A stretch of 64,000 nt of DNA from Pyropia yezoensis (Eukaryota; Rhodophyta; Bangiophyceae; Bangiales; Bangiaceae): contig CM020618.1 in assembly GCA_009829735.1 (NCBI GenBank), forward strand, positions 25,889,122 to 25,953,121. Direction: 5' to 3'. The position numbers and the translations under genes are program-made. This document shows positions 22,849 through 33,755 of this stretch, piece by piece. A model generated the notes under the pieces. That model was not told the DNA's origin. It did not search any database and worked only from the letters and a program-made list of their open reading frames with translations. The number at the start of each line of letters is the position of its first letter. Position 1 is the stretch's first letter.

Positions 22849-23876
22849 AGCCACCGCCACCCCCCGCCGCCCCCCAACCGGTGGTCGGCGGCGCCAACGC
22901 CGTGACGCCATCAAAATTCAGCGGCGCATACAGCACCCCCCCACCCCCCGCAGCGGCGGCGGCCAGCGTCCGCACCACCCCCCCCAGGTCGGCAAAGAGG
23001 TCCAGCAGCGCCGACGCCACCACCAGGTGGTAGGTCCCCCGGTGGGCCGCCGCGTGGGCCACCGCGTCACCCACCTGGAAGAGGACGGTGAGGGGGGGCG
23101 ACCGGCCGGCGCGGCCGGGGAGGAGCAGGGGCGGGGGGGGGGGGGCAGCCGCCGCCGCCGTGTCCCCAGTGTGGGCGGTGGTGTGGGTGGCGGCGCCCGC
23201 CACGGGGGCGGCCACGGCCGTGGTGGCTTCTTTGGTGGACGTGACGGGCGGCGTGCCGGCGGTCGCGGCCAGCACCCGGCGAGCCTCTGCTAGGTTGGAC
23301 GCCTTGACGTCTACGAGGGTGTACTCGACGGGCACGTCGGTGGGGAAAAAGCCGCGCTCCAGGAACTACGCTCCCCCCCCCACCCGTCAATGCATCGCCC
23401 GACACAGGGACCATCAGCACAGCGGTGGTCCAACGGCGGTGGCGCGTGGTGGGGAGGCTCCAAGGCCACGGGTGCAGCCACCGCGTGTCACACGCACCAG
23501 GCAGACAGACTGGTTAGCGGGTCGTGCGCTGACGGGTGGGCCAAGAAGCCCGCTCCCCTCCCTTCCCCCACCTACCTCCCCGCCAACCTCAACCAACCCC
23601 CCCCCCCCCCGACCCCCCCAGCACACCCCATGCAGCCGCCTGCCCGCACCCCGCCTCAAAACAACGCACCCGCACGAGAGTCGCGCCGACCCCTGCGCCG
23701 GCATCACACACGCGCAGGACCCCCCCCCCCTCCCCCCTCGGGGGCAGGGTGGCGTCCGCGACCGCCGCGACCGCCGCGGCGGCGGACGCCCATACGCCCC
23801 CGTGGAGCGCCCGATCATCAACGGTGCGCTTGGCGGCGAGGTACCGCGTGTAGTCGAGGGGGGGGGAGGGGACCAT
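21859..23876 (-). CDS. class I SAM-dependent methyltransferase, four exons
   Basis: Exons on the minus strand are 23876-23670, 23365-22627, 22344-22239 and 21952-21859, giving 381 residues. Donors are GTGCGT, GTACGT and GTACGT; acceptors end AG; phases 0, 1 and 2 all match. Exon 1 carries YTRYLAAKRTVDDRAL and SAM-binding motif I, VCDAGAGVG (residues 56-64). Exon 2 carries VEYTLVDV (motif II region), YHLVVASALLDLF, a VLYAPLNFDG strand and RFHAGMDS. Exon 3 has DEAYFLHCIL and exon 4 ALEYVAHNLD. This order matches a family of uncharacterised prokaryotic-type methyltransferases seen in cyanobacteria, Chloroflexi and haloarchaea (from memory of the family pattern). The substrate is unknown. There is no obvious transit peptide. 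Poly-Gly and Ala inserts (22810-22850, 22940-22975, 23120-23160) are local expansions. A bacterial origin followed by intron gain is plausible. Confidence 0.8.
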
Positions 23877-25032
23877 GGTGGTGGGGGAGAGGGGGTGGAG
23901 GTTCGGAAGAGAACGGGGGCGGTGTGAAGTTGGAAGGGTTGAAAGGGGGAAGCGAGAGTGGGTGGGGTGGGCGCGGGAGGAGGTGAGGGACCGAAAAAGA
24001 CGAAGGGGACAAGCCCAGAGTGGCTGTGACGCTCCACCATGATAGTTCTACAGCACATCGGCGAGAGCCGACAGATCCGCGGGATCTGCACGGATCACCA
24101 CCCTCTCCGTCAGGATGACGGCACAGCAGGTAGGTACTGTACATACTGTACATAGCCTATGTAGGTGTCGTCCAGACCGAAAGTGGCCATCTCACCGCGG
24201 CGGGCGGGTCACCCACCCCGACCGGCCCCCCACTGCCGCGTGACCGTGGCGCCGACATCCTCGCTGCGCCCTGTGGGCACGCGGCACAGTTGCGGACCTC
24301 ACCAGCCGCCCGGGCGTGCCCGCGCGGGGTCAGCAGGCCCCTCTCCACCCCCCCCGCGCAACAAGGTGGAAAGCCGCCTCGTCCAGAGCGGCGGGGGTGG
24401 TCGAGGGATCCCCCGGCCGCAGCCGCCGCTGAGCCGCTGGGCGACGGAGGGGTGCGTGTGACCTGAGCGGGTAGGCGGTGGGGGGGGGAAGGGGGGGGCG
24501 TCACGTTCCCCGCCGACGGCTGTACACTTGGGTGACGTGTGCGAGGTCGACAGGCTGGGGAAGCAGCCTCGCCGACATGCGGGGGGGGGGGCAAATGGGC
24601 GCGGAGTGTGAGGCTGACGCGGCGGAGACGGCGACAGTGGGGATAGGGGAAGGGACGGGGGGGTGAGGGCGGCTGGGCACGGGAAGGGCGCTGCGTGGGC
24701 CGCAGGGGGGCTGCTCCCCCCCGCACGCGACGGGGTTGCCGCCGACTGGCGGTGGGGTGTTCCAGGGCCGCCAAAAAGCGGGGAACGGCAGCGCCCTCTG
24801 TCCACACGCCCTCCGCCAGAGGCTAGCGGGCCACGACGCGGAGAAAGAAAAAATAACGGTGGTGTGGTGCAGACGGTCCTAACGTCCACCCACGGATCAC
24901 TCCGTCCCATACCAACTGACGCCAATACGCCCTACCGCCAGTGGCCGGGGTGGCCAGCGTGTGAGCCCTCCCCCCACCACTCGTCGGCCCCCCCTACGCT
25001 CGCCAGCTACCTCCTCCCCTCCTCCGCCAAGC
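23877..25032. other. intergenic region
   Basis: This lies between the methyltransferase start and the 3' end of the secreted-protein gene. It contains a perfect tandem TACTGTACA 9-mer (24135-24152) in a small AT island about 260 bases upstream of the methyltransferase ATG. The rest is GC-rich with overlapping low-content ORFs on both strands. No gene is supported. Confidence 0.5.
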
Positions 25033-26235
25033 TCAGAAATTCTTGCAGCTGCAGCGAGCCTGGAACTTGACCTTGCGGATGGCCGACGGCGGTGGCTTGC
25101 CCTTCTTCCCCGCCTCCTTCCACGCCTTGGCCTGGGCCTTGGCTGGGAGGATGCGGCCCCCGCTGTCGTACGCGAGCGCTGACGTCTTGGGCGCCGTCGC
25201 CAGCTTCCACGCCGTCCACGGGCCCGTCTTGGGGTAGGCGGTTGGCGTGCTGCTCTCCGGCACCGCCATGCCAATGACGTACTCGAGGGCCGAGAAGTCT
25301 GCCACCATCTTGTTCCCCATCGCCGTGCAGAAACCATCCGTGTAGCTGTCCTTCCACCGGTTGATCGCCGTCAGGACGGTCCCGCCGCTGGCCGTGGTCT
25401 TGTTGGCGTACTTGTCCCCCGGGTCGTCCCGCACGTACCACGTGTTAGGGCCAGCGGTGGTCAGCTGTGCGATCGTCTTGCGGGTCCCGCTGCCACTCAG
25501 CGTTGGCGCGCCGTACGTCATGCAAAAGTAGAGACGCGACCCAGCGTCACGCAAGAAGACCATACTGAGCATGTCATCCTCAGTGGCCCAGCCACTCTGG
25601 GTTGCCTTCTTGTAGTTGTACGCCTCCGCCACAGAGCGCTTGCCAATCTTCATCGACGCCACGCAGCGCCATTTGTCGGCTCCAACAAACACGCCCACGT
25701 ACTTGGAACGGCACGTAGGCTCTTGCGGGGCGGGCGCCGGGCCGGCGGGTAACCAGACCGCCTTCTTGGTGCTGCCGGTGCGCGGCTTCTGCTTCTTGCC
25801 GCCGCCGCCGCCGCCGCTGCGGGGTGCGGTGCCGCCCGGTCGCGCCGACTGGGGCGTGAGGCTCACCCCCGCGGCGCCACTGCGCGCGCAGGGGCAGGTG
25901 CCCCCCGACGACGGCGCGGTGCACTGGAAGCTCGGCTCGGTGCGCGACGCGAGGCAAACGTGCGTCGCGCCCGTATCCACACAATCCCACGGCGGGGAGC
26001 AGCCCGCCCCGTCTGCACTGCGCGCACACTCGTAGGCGCCGGTGGACGGGTCAAAGCGGACGTTGAGGAGGCACCGCCCAGCCGACGACGTCTGCACACA
26101 GTTGCAGGTGTTGCCGGCGGGGACCTTGTATGCTGTGCCAGTGGAGGGCGCCACTGTCACTAGTGCCGCCGCCGATAGGAGGAGAAGCGCCAGGCCACCG
26201 GCGCGACGAGGGGAGGCACCCCCAGGGGCACCCAT
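25033..26235 (-). CDS. secreted cysteine-rich protein of unknown function
   Basis: An uninterrupted 400-residue frame. The N-terminus (basic residues, then LALLLLSAAALVTVAPSTG) is a clear signal peptide with cleavage near residue 35. The mature N-terminal half is Cys-rich (CNC, CSPPWDC, CPC and single Cys), followed by a Gly/Lys linker around residue 145. The C-terminal half (about 175-400) is better balanced: CRSKYVGVFVGADKWRC, MLSMVFLRDAGSRLYFCMTY, YVRDDPGDKYANKT with an N-glycosylation site, and GMAVPESSTPTAYP. It ends in a basic CSCKNF tail. Even Cys number and spacing suggest disulfides in the extracellular space or wall. No known domain is recognised. A TATATAA box lies 138 bases upstream. 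Codon use and composition are less repeat-ridden than neighbours, consistent with an expressed gene. Confidence 0.8.
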   Translation of the reverse strand: MGAPGGASPRRAGGLALLLLSAAALVTVAPSTGTAYKVPAGNTCNCVQTSSAGRCLLNVRFDPSTGAYECARSADGAGCSPPWDCVDTGATHVCLASRTEPSFQCTAPSSGGTCPCARSGAAGVSLTPQSARPGGTAPRSGGGGGGKKQKPRTGSTKKAVWLPAGPAPAPQEPTCRSKYVGVFVGADKWRCVASMKIGKRSVAEAYNYKKATQSGWATEDDMLSMVFLRDAGSRLYFCMTYGAPTLSGSGTRKTIAQLTTAGPNTWYVRDDPGDKYANKTTASGGTVLTAINRWKDSYTDGFCTAMGNKMVADFSALEYVIGMAVPESSTPTAYPKTGPWTAWKLATAPKTSALAYDSGGRILPAKAQAKAWKEAGKKGKPPPSAIRKVKFQARCSCKNF

Positions 26236-26372
26236 CTTGGCAGGGAGGCGGGGAAGGGGGCGGGACGCGGGGCGCAGGGGTGATGGCTGGCTGGCAACTT
26301 GGTACTGCAGGTGGTGATGTGTGGAGGGTGAGGAGACAAGTGAGAGCGAGGGATTTCAGACACACGGTACCG

Positions 26373-26379
26373 TTATATA
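26373..26379 (-). promoter_or_regulatory. TATA box of the secreted-protein gene
   Basis: TATATAA on the minus strand, inside GACTTATATAACGG, lies 138 bases upstream of the ATG at 26235. It is the clearest TATA element in the window. Confidence 0.65.
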
Positions 26380-28560
26380 AGTCGGCGCACCCGCCGGGCG
26401 ACGCGGGCACCGCCCCCGTGTGCTCATGCCAGCCCCACAGGCACCCCAGGGGCCACCTGCGCACCAGACCCACAGGCATCGCCCGCTGCCACCCCCAACC
26501 GAAGACCGGCCGCCCACGCAGCCGCACACACCGCTGCGGCAAGACCTGCCCCCACCGCCCTCACCCCCGCCCCCGGCCCCCCCACCCCACCACCTCCTGG
26601 ACGCCATATCCCCCCCAAGAGGCCGTCATGGAGGGAAACGCAAGCCGCGACGCGCCGCGCGCACCTCTCGCCGTCGAGAGGATGACGCCCACGCGCCCAT
26701 GCAACACGGCGACAAGGGGCAACGCGGAACTGCGGGTGGCCAAGATAAAAAAATGAAAGGGGGATTCTGCCGGGCCGCAGCGGGGGAACAGAGGGCAGAA
26801 CGCCGCGTCGCCCTCCCCACCAGCGGAACCGCTAGCTCGCACCTCGCCACGATGCTCACTTGGCGGGATGCCCCGCTGCGGGGGGGCGGGGAGAGGCGGC
26901 GGGAGCTGCACAGACAAGCAGGCCCGGCGCCACGTCGGCCGCCGCCTGGTCAGCCGACGCGACAGCAGCACGCCCCGTCCATTCGGCCAGGGAGGGGAAA
27001 AGGCAAGCAGCGGCGGTGCCTGCAGAGGCGGCTTGCAAGGGGGTTGCAGCTCACCACCGCCAGCGCGACAGCAACCAGCAGCTTCAAGGCCGCCGCTCCT
27101 CGCGGTGCGGGCGACCGCGTGCCCACGCCATTGGGAGCAGGCGGCAGCGCCAGTGCAATCGCCTGCACCGTCCCGATGCCGAGTCGGAGAGGGGAAGAGA
27201 GTAGCGTGGGAAGGAAAGGAAGTCAGGGCACGCGGACGCACTTCTGTAAGCCCAGGTGCCATGCACATAAGAGATTCCCAATTCAGCTGGCCAATAAAAT
27301 CTGACCGCTCTGTTATTGTGCATCCCCCAAGAAAAGGACGTGCACGGGTCGTGCAGTGTGGGTTTGATTGGTCCAGTGGCCGGTATTTGACATGATCACG
27401 ACACGTGCACGTCCACTTTTTACGGGACGCACTATATCCGCCCCCCACCGACAAGCCGCTACTGTACTCACACAAGACCCTCAGGCCCAGGCGTAAAAAA
27501 TGACATGAAATATGAATATAGTATCGACTTTCGGAAAACATGTTGGCCCCGGGTAGGTGTCGAATAGTCGCCTCCCGTCACCGTCTTGCTACATGGGCTA
27601 CGCCCGTCTCTCCACTCCCGCACCCGCACCCTCTCTCACTGTCCATTTGGTCCATTCTCGCGCTCTTCATCCACAGGCACCCCAGTCGCCCCCCCGCATC
27701 ACGCATGCGGGGAGGCCCCCGCTCTCCCGCCACCCCTCCGAGAGTCGTTGGCACGTCCGCAGCTGTGTACGTATGAGTCTAGACAGCCACCGACCAAGGC
27801 ATACCCTGGCAGCGGGTGGTAGTCCACTGACAACCATCCCTCCGAGAACTCCCTCCATCTCTTCCCCACCTTCGTCCCCTCTCACCCATCCCCCTTCACC
27901 GCTCCTCCAAGCTGTTCCCAAAAGTCATTCCTGCCCGCCCTGCGCGCCGTAGGACAGCAACTTGCGGCCGTTGAGCGGCTACGTCGCCCGCTCCGTCAGC
28001 ACCACCACCCCCGATTCGAGGAGCGCGCGGCCGAGGCGAGCCAGCTGTGCCTGGCTCGCCGTGATGACCTTCCCCGGCATAACCCAGGTGACGCTCGGAG
28101 CACGGCGGCGTCGTCAGCGTGTGCCAGGCGGCGGGACGGCCGCAATCCACACAAACACACTCCACGCCCCTGCTCCCCACAAAGCCTCACCTATTTCTAC
28201 ATTGAAAAGTACCCCCACTCCCTCCCCTCGCCTTCACTCTTCTCGCGTAGTTCTCCTTGAGTCATCTGCGAGAGCTGCCCGAGGAAGCCGCACGCCGACG
28301 CCGCCATCAAACACCGTTCAGAAGATGGCGCCCCCTCCTCACTCAGCGCTCCCTCTCCACCATTGTATGTCTCCACTAAAGTGCTCCTCTTGGAGGTCCA
28401 AAAACGTGAGTCTTACGCGCCGCTCTCTTCACCGCATGCCAGATAGATACATGGCGAGCAGGAAATATTTAAACTTTTCGGATGTCACGGAAGCTCTAAT
28501 CAAAATTCAAAAGCGTCCCTAATCAAAACACAAATCTCGTATGTGCATGGCACCCGAGCC
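26380..28560. other. intergenic region, mostly without recognisable genes
   Basis: About 26400-27250 is GC-rich with unconvincing ORFs. About 27250-27540 is AT-richer, with two CCAAT-type boxes (GCCAATAAAA, TGATTGGTCC) and a spaced inverted repeat (27336-27414), so it could be a promoter. About 27560-27960 is C/T-rich. A short protein-like minus-strand stretch at 27979-28093 is listed separately. Confidence 0.45.
27979..28093 (-). CDS. possible terminal exon of an unidentified gene
   Basis: On the minus strand a short open stretch reads about VTWVMPGKVITASQAQLARL, then GRALLESGVVVLTERAT and a TAG stop at 27979-27981. The amphipathic, balanced composition stands out from the surrounding low-complexity frames. 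A CCGAG acceptor-like site lies at its 5' edge. An upstream in-frame TGA (28114-28116) means an earlier exon would be needed; MAASACGFLGQLSQMTQGEL near 28245-28306 on the same strand is one candidate. No family is recognised. Confidence 0.3.
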
Positions 28561-29802
28561 CGTCTGTACGCCTCTGTACGAAGCATCCCTCCCTCCTGCC
28601 ACGTCGCATTCTGTCGTGGTATTTGCCTCCTTAGTAAGTATCCAGCTGCACCCACCTGGAGATTATCTGAAACCACTCGCAACTTGAAACGATACCATGT
28701 ATGTACCTATCGAAAGTATTCTCCACGACTGCTGTCACGTCTTCCTGGCCTTGCTGCTGGGCACTTCCTCGTGCCGCGCTCGGTTGTTCCCTACGCCTCC
28801 ATGCACGTACAGGATGTAAGTTCTGGTCAATTCGATGCGTGACAAGCGGCGCCGGCCGCCTTCCTCGAGGGTGACGGGATCTGTGACGTGCCGCGGCTGC
28901 TGGCCATCGGTACGTTGTTACGCGCAGAGTGGCCGCTGTAGCACCTCCTGCGAGCACCGAGAGAGGGGTGGGGGGCGGTACATAGGTGCCAGGTGGCTCG
29001 GGCGCCCCCCCCACCTGGCGAGCCCCCTCCGCCGTTTTCTCCGGCGGCACTGCCCCAGGCCCTCGCAGACGAACTCTGTCACGTGGGCCTCTCCCCCAAC
29101 ACGACCGAGAAGGCTGCCTCATCAGCCATCCGACTGTATCCACTATTCGACGAGAGGCCCTCTCTGTGCCTGTCGCCCCCGGGCCTCCGGGCCCCCCCCC
29201 CCTCCCCACCCCCCCCTCCACGAGCCCCTCCGCTGCAGTGGAGCGACGCCCTCGTTGGCCAAGCAGGAGGGCGTGCACACACGCGCGCACAACGGCGCGC
29301 GCGCGGCCGACCGGGCGGTGCGTCCTGTCGCGGTTGTCTGTCGGCCGCCTGGAGTGGGGGGGGCGAGGACGGCTCGCCCCCGCTCCGACCGCGCACGTGG
29401 GCCACTCGTCTGCCGCTGCTCCTGCCGCTGCAGCCGCTGGCACGCCACCGCGCGCCTCCCCCCCTCGACTGCCCTCCCTCGACTCCCCCCGCGAGTCCCC
29501 CAAAAGTCCACCTAGGCGGCTCGTCACGACGTTGACGGGTGCCCAGTCGGTTGCGTCGGTGGGGTGCGCGTCGACGAGCGGCGCCGTCCATTCCGGTGAG
29601 CGCAGTTGGGGCGGGGGGAGCCTGGTCGCCCACGGGCGGGGCCCCCAGGGGCCCCCTCCTCACGCCGCCAGGCGGTACCAGAGAGCCAGTGGCAGTGACG
29701 ACGCCGACGACGGGCCGTCTACCACCACCCCCACCCCCCCTCCACCACCAGAGGCGTGTGACGGCGGTGACAGTGGCGGTCGCGGCGGCGGCAGCGGCGG
29801 CA

Positions 29803-29864
<62 letters not shown>

Positions 29865-30734
29865 AGCGGTGGTGACAGTGACGGCGGTGCCCATTGGTGG
29901 GTGGCCCTCCCAACGCACCCAACGCATGCTGCCTACTCTCCCCCCACACCCCTTCCCGTCGCGCAGGTGCCCATCCCGCCCCCCCCCCCCCCCCCCTTGC
30001 CGCCCACGCGCCGCCCTGCCTGTGCCCACCCACACGCCGCGGCTGCTGTGGCCGCGCGGTCTAGCCTCTAGTGGCAGCCACCCCCTCCTCTGGCTGCCAC
30101 CTCCCCCCGCGCCCTTGGCGACGACGCCGTTGACGCCGCCGCCGCCGCGCGGGTCGGCGGGGGTGGTGCGAGTGTGCCCGGGCCCCCCCCCTCCCCCGCA
30201 CGCCCCGCCTTCTAGCCCTACCCCCCTCCCTCCCCCCCCCCCCCCCCCCCCCTTCGTTCCCGCCCGTCGCCTCCGCGGTGGTGGTGGTGACGTGGCCCGC
30301 CGCGGCGGTCGGTAGGCTGCCCCTGCCGCGGGGGCGGCAGGCACGGGCGGCCGCCGCGCGGCTAGCGGCTGGGTGGCCGGGCCCCCTCCTGTCGGTCGAG
30401 GGGCACCCCGCAGCGGTGGCCACCCCCTCCCACCCACGGGAGCGGAGCGGTGGCCGTGCCCCCATCCCCGGCGGGACGGCACCCCCGTGTGCCACGGTGG
30501 GGCGCACCCGCGTCTGCTCTCCTACACCCCGTCACGCCCGCAGCGGCCATCCCCCCCCCCGCCGCCGCGCCCCTCTGCTCCGGCAACGGCCAACCCCCGC
30601 GGCCCCTCCATTGCCTCCGCACTTGTCCCGTTCCCCTCTCCCCCCCCCGCTGGCCGCGCCCCGCCCCTCCCCTCACCCCGTTCCATAGTGCCCCCCCCCC
30701 GTTCCCCCTTCCCGCTTTTGCCGTGCCCGCACGC
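28561..30734. other. intergenic region with GGC microsatellite
   Basis: No supportable gene. About 28560-28840 is moderate GC. From 28980 on it is GC-rich with long ORFs on both strands whose content is Pro/Gly/Ala/Arg only. A GGC tract lies at about 29803-29871. The last 200 bases are C-rich and precede the Ala-rich ORF. Confidence 0.45.
29803..29871 (+). repeat. GGC trinucleotide microsatellite
   Basis: A nearly perfect run of GGC units; depending on frame it would be polyglycine, polyalanine (antisense) or polyarginine. It gives rise to long spurious ORFs on both strands here. Confidence 0.85.
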
Positions 30735-31515
30735 ATGTGGTTCCCGTGGTGGCCGCCCCCTGGCGGTGGCGACCGTGCCACTGCTGACCGCGTTCCCGCC
30801 GCCGACCGCGCCGCCGCCGCCGTCGCCGTCGCCGCCACCGCCGCCGCCACCGACCACGCCGACGGTGGTGACGGCAGCGGCGGCAGCGGCGGCAGCAGTC
30901 GCAGCGGCAGCAGCGACGGTGGCGGCGGCGACGGCGGCGACGGCGGCGACGGCGACGGCGGTGGCGCCGCCGCCGCCGCTGCCGCCACTGCTGCCGATGG
31001 CACGTCGGCGTCACCGCCATGGGCGGCTGCCCGCGGCCGTAACGGAGGCGGCGGCGGGGGGCGGGTAAAGGCGGCACGGCCACGCACGCCGCCCCCCCCG
31101 CCGGCCGACGGGGTGACGGCGGTGGCGGCGGCGGCAGAGAGGACGGCGGCGGCACAAACGGCAGCGTCGGCAGCAGCGTCAACGGCGGGGGCAGCGGCTC
31201 TGGCGGCGGTGGAGGCGGCGACGGTAACGGCAGCCTGCGCGTCGCGCGGCGGGCCGCTCCCGCCGGGGCGCGCCGCAGCCAGTGCCGCCCCGCGGTCGCC
31301 AGGGGGGGCGGCGTCGCCCCCTCCACGTGAACGTGGAGGGGGCCCCTGCCGCCCGCTGCTGCCGCCGCCACTCTCTGACGCGGTGGCGGCTCCTCCCGCT
31401 TCCCCCTCCTCCCCTGCGTCGTCGCCCCCCGCGAGCCCCTCCTCGCATGGCCCGCCGCCGTGCCGGCCCGCCGACGATGCGGCCGGCCTCGGTGGGGGGG
31501 TCGACGACGGCGGCG

Positions 31516-31591
<76 letters not shown>

Positions 31592-32091
31592 CGGCTGCGG
31601 TGTTGGCAGCGACAGCCGCGCCGTCAACGCGGGCACCGCCGATGGTGGTATTGTCGCCGCCGTCGCTGACCTGCGGACCAGCAACGGCAGTGGTGCCGCC
31701 GCGGCCGAGGAGGGAACTGGCGGTAGTGGTACCGTCGCTGCCGACGAGGGGACTGGCGGCAGTGGTAGCGCCGCCACCGCTGCCGACGAGGGGACTGGCG
31801 GCAGTGGTGCCGCCGCCACCGCCGCCGACGCGGGCACTGGCGACGACGGTGACGACGGGGGCGGCAGCGGCGCCGCCGACGGCGGGTGGGTGCCACCCAC
31901 GGAGCTGGAAACGGCTCTCCTCGACACCACCGAAGCGCTGATGGTGGAGAGCGTCGCCCTACAGGCCGCCCTTACCGCCGCCCGAGCCGAGGCAGCCGCC
32001 GCCACCGCCGTCGCGGCAGCCGCAACAGCGGCGCCCGCTGCCGCGTGTGGCGCCTGTGGCGCATGTGAGGGGCGCCTCTACGGCCCGCACC

Positions 32092-32128
<37 letters not shown>

Positions 32129-33755
32129 GGCCGTCACGGGCCGCGACGACGAGGACGGCGCGTCGGTTGTTGCCGCCGCCGGGCCGTCTGACGGGGAGCC
32201 CGCCGCCGACGGGTACGCGACGCCCCCGGCGGGGAGTGTCCATGGCGTGCCGCTGTCTGGCCGCCGTGGTGGTGGGGGCGGCGGTGGCAGCGGTGAGGAT
32301 GGGAGTGATGGTGGGTGTAAGAGCGACAGCGTCGGCGGCGGCGGCGGCGGGGGGGGGGGGAGGGGCCGCTGGGGGCCCTCCCCCACCACGATCACCGCCG
32401 CGGCCGCCAGCGGCTCGTCGAGTGGTGGCACGTCGGCAGGCGGCGGCTCGCCGCTGCTGTCCCCACCGCCGCTGCTGTCGTCACCGCCGCCACTGCCGCC
32501 GCCGTCGCCCTTGACGGTGGAGGGGTGGCCACATGCAGCGGCGGCGGCGGCGGCGGCGGGGCTCCCCGCGCCCCGGACCCGTGGGGGGGCGCCCGCGCCA
32601 TTCGACGCGCACGCATCCTCTTCTGCTCCTGCCGCCGCCACAGCTGCCGCTGCGGCCGCCGCCGCCACGGCCGCCGCCGACGCGCGCGTCGCCGCCCTCA
32701 CCGTCGAGCGGGATGACGCGGCGGCGGCGGCGGCGGCGGCGCACGTCCTCGCCGCCGCGACGGCCACCGAACTGGCGGCGACGCGGCTGGCGCTGGACGC
32801 TGCCGCCGCCGTTGCCGACGCGGCCGCCGCGTCGGCGTGGCCCCCGTCCCTGTCGCCGCCGTCGTCAGCGACGACAGGGGCGATGGCGGGGAGGGGCGCC
32901 TCTGCCTCTGCCGCCTCGGCGGCGTCGTCTGCCTCTGCCGCTGCCGCCGCGTCGGCGGCCGCCGCCGACGAGGCCGACGCGGACGCGGCCGCGTCGGCGG
33001 CGGTGGCGGCCGCCGCGACCGCCGCCGCCGCCACCCTTCGCCGCCGCCTGACCGCCGCGAATGGGGTGGCGGCGGCGGCGGTGGGGGCGGCGGCCGCCGC
33101 CGACGCGGCCGCGACCGCGTCGGCCGCCGCCGCGACCGCCGCTGCCGCGTCGGCCGCCGCTGCCGACGGCCGCGCGGGCGTCCTGTGGGCGGCGGTGGTG
33201 GCGGGCGGGCGCGCCCGCCGGGCAGCGGCGGCGGCGGCGGCGGCGGCGGCGGCTACCGCCGCCCCCGTCGCCGCCGCCCCCGTCGCCGCCGCCGCCGGCG
33301 GGGTGGCCTCAACGTCGGCGGCGCTCGTGGCGGCGGCGGCGGCAGAAGGGCGGAGGAGGCCGGCGGTGCGGCGGTGCGGCGCCCCCGTGCCGACCGCGAC
33401 GGCGACAGGCGGAGCGTCGCCGCGGGGCCTCCAGGGCTGCCGCGGCGGCTCCGCGCCGGCCTTTGGGGTCGTCGGCTCGGCCATCCCGCTCGCGGCCGCC
33501 CCCGGGGGCGGGGGGCGCCGGTGGGTGCCCCCGCCCCGCGCAACGACGCTGCCGCTGCCGAGCCATGGCGCCGTCGGCGGCGGCGGCGGTGGCGGCCGCC
33601 GCTTCCGCCCGTCGCTGGGCCTGGTGGGGGGGGGGCGGGGGCGGGGGGTGGCGGCGGCGGCGGCGGCGACGACGGGGTCGCCGCGGCCGGTGCGGCCGCC
33701 GCCGCCGTCGCCGCAGGTGGGGGATGGTCGCCGGCCGGGGGCGCGGGGGGAATGA
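30735..33755 (+). CDS. hypothetical giant Ala-rich coiled-coil-like protein
   Basis: A 1006-residue open frame starts at ATG 30735 with MWFPWWPPPGGGD. About half the residues are Ala, with Gly, Asp, Thr and Ser blocks and a polyglycine run from the GGC tract at 31511-31585. Heptad-like segments suggest coiled coil: ELETALLDTTEALMVESVAL (near 31900) and RVAALTVERDDAAAAAAAAH (near 32690). A CGACGACEG cluster lies near 32050. No domain is recognised. The antisense strand is also open for long stretches but reads mostly poly-Ala/Pro without such patterned segments, so the plus strand is preferred. It may be a real intrinsically repetitive protein or a chance ORF in GC-repeat DNA. Confidence 0.42.
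31509..31585 (+). repeat. CGG/GGC trinucleotide microsatellite
   Basis: An almost uninterrupted tract of about 25 CGG units lies within the Ala-rich ORF and is read there as polyglycine. Its length is a multiple of three in the displayed frame. Confidence 0.85.

Noticed and set aside
28986-30071. 361-residue plus-strand ORF before the Ala-rich gene, and its 467-residue antisense
   Set aside because: Content comes from the GGC tract and Pro/Arg runs; no recognisable domain or leader.
32078-33484. Long antisense ORFs opposite the Ala-rich gene (also 30362-32005)
   Set aside because: They are poly-Ala/Pro mirror frames of GC-trinucleotide repeats without patterned segments; only one strand can be coding and the plus frame has the better content.
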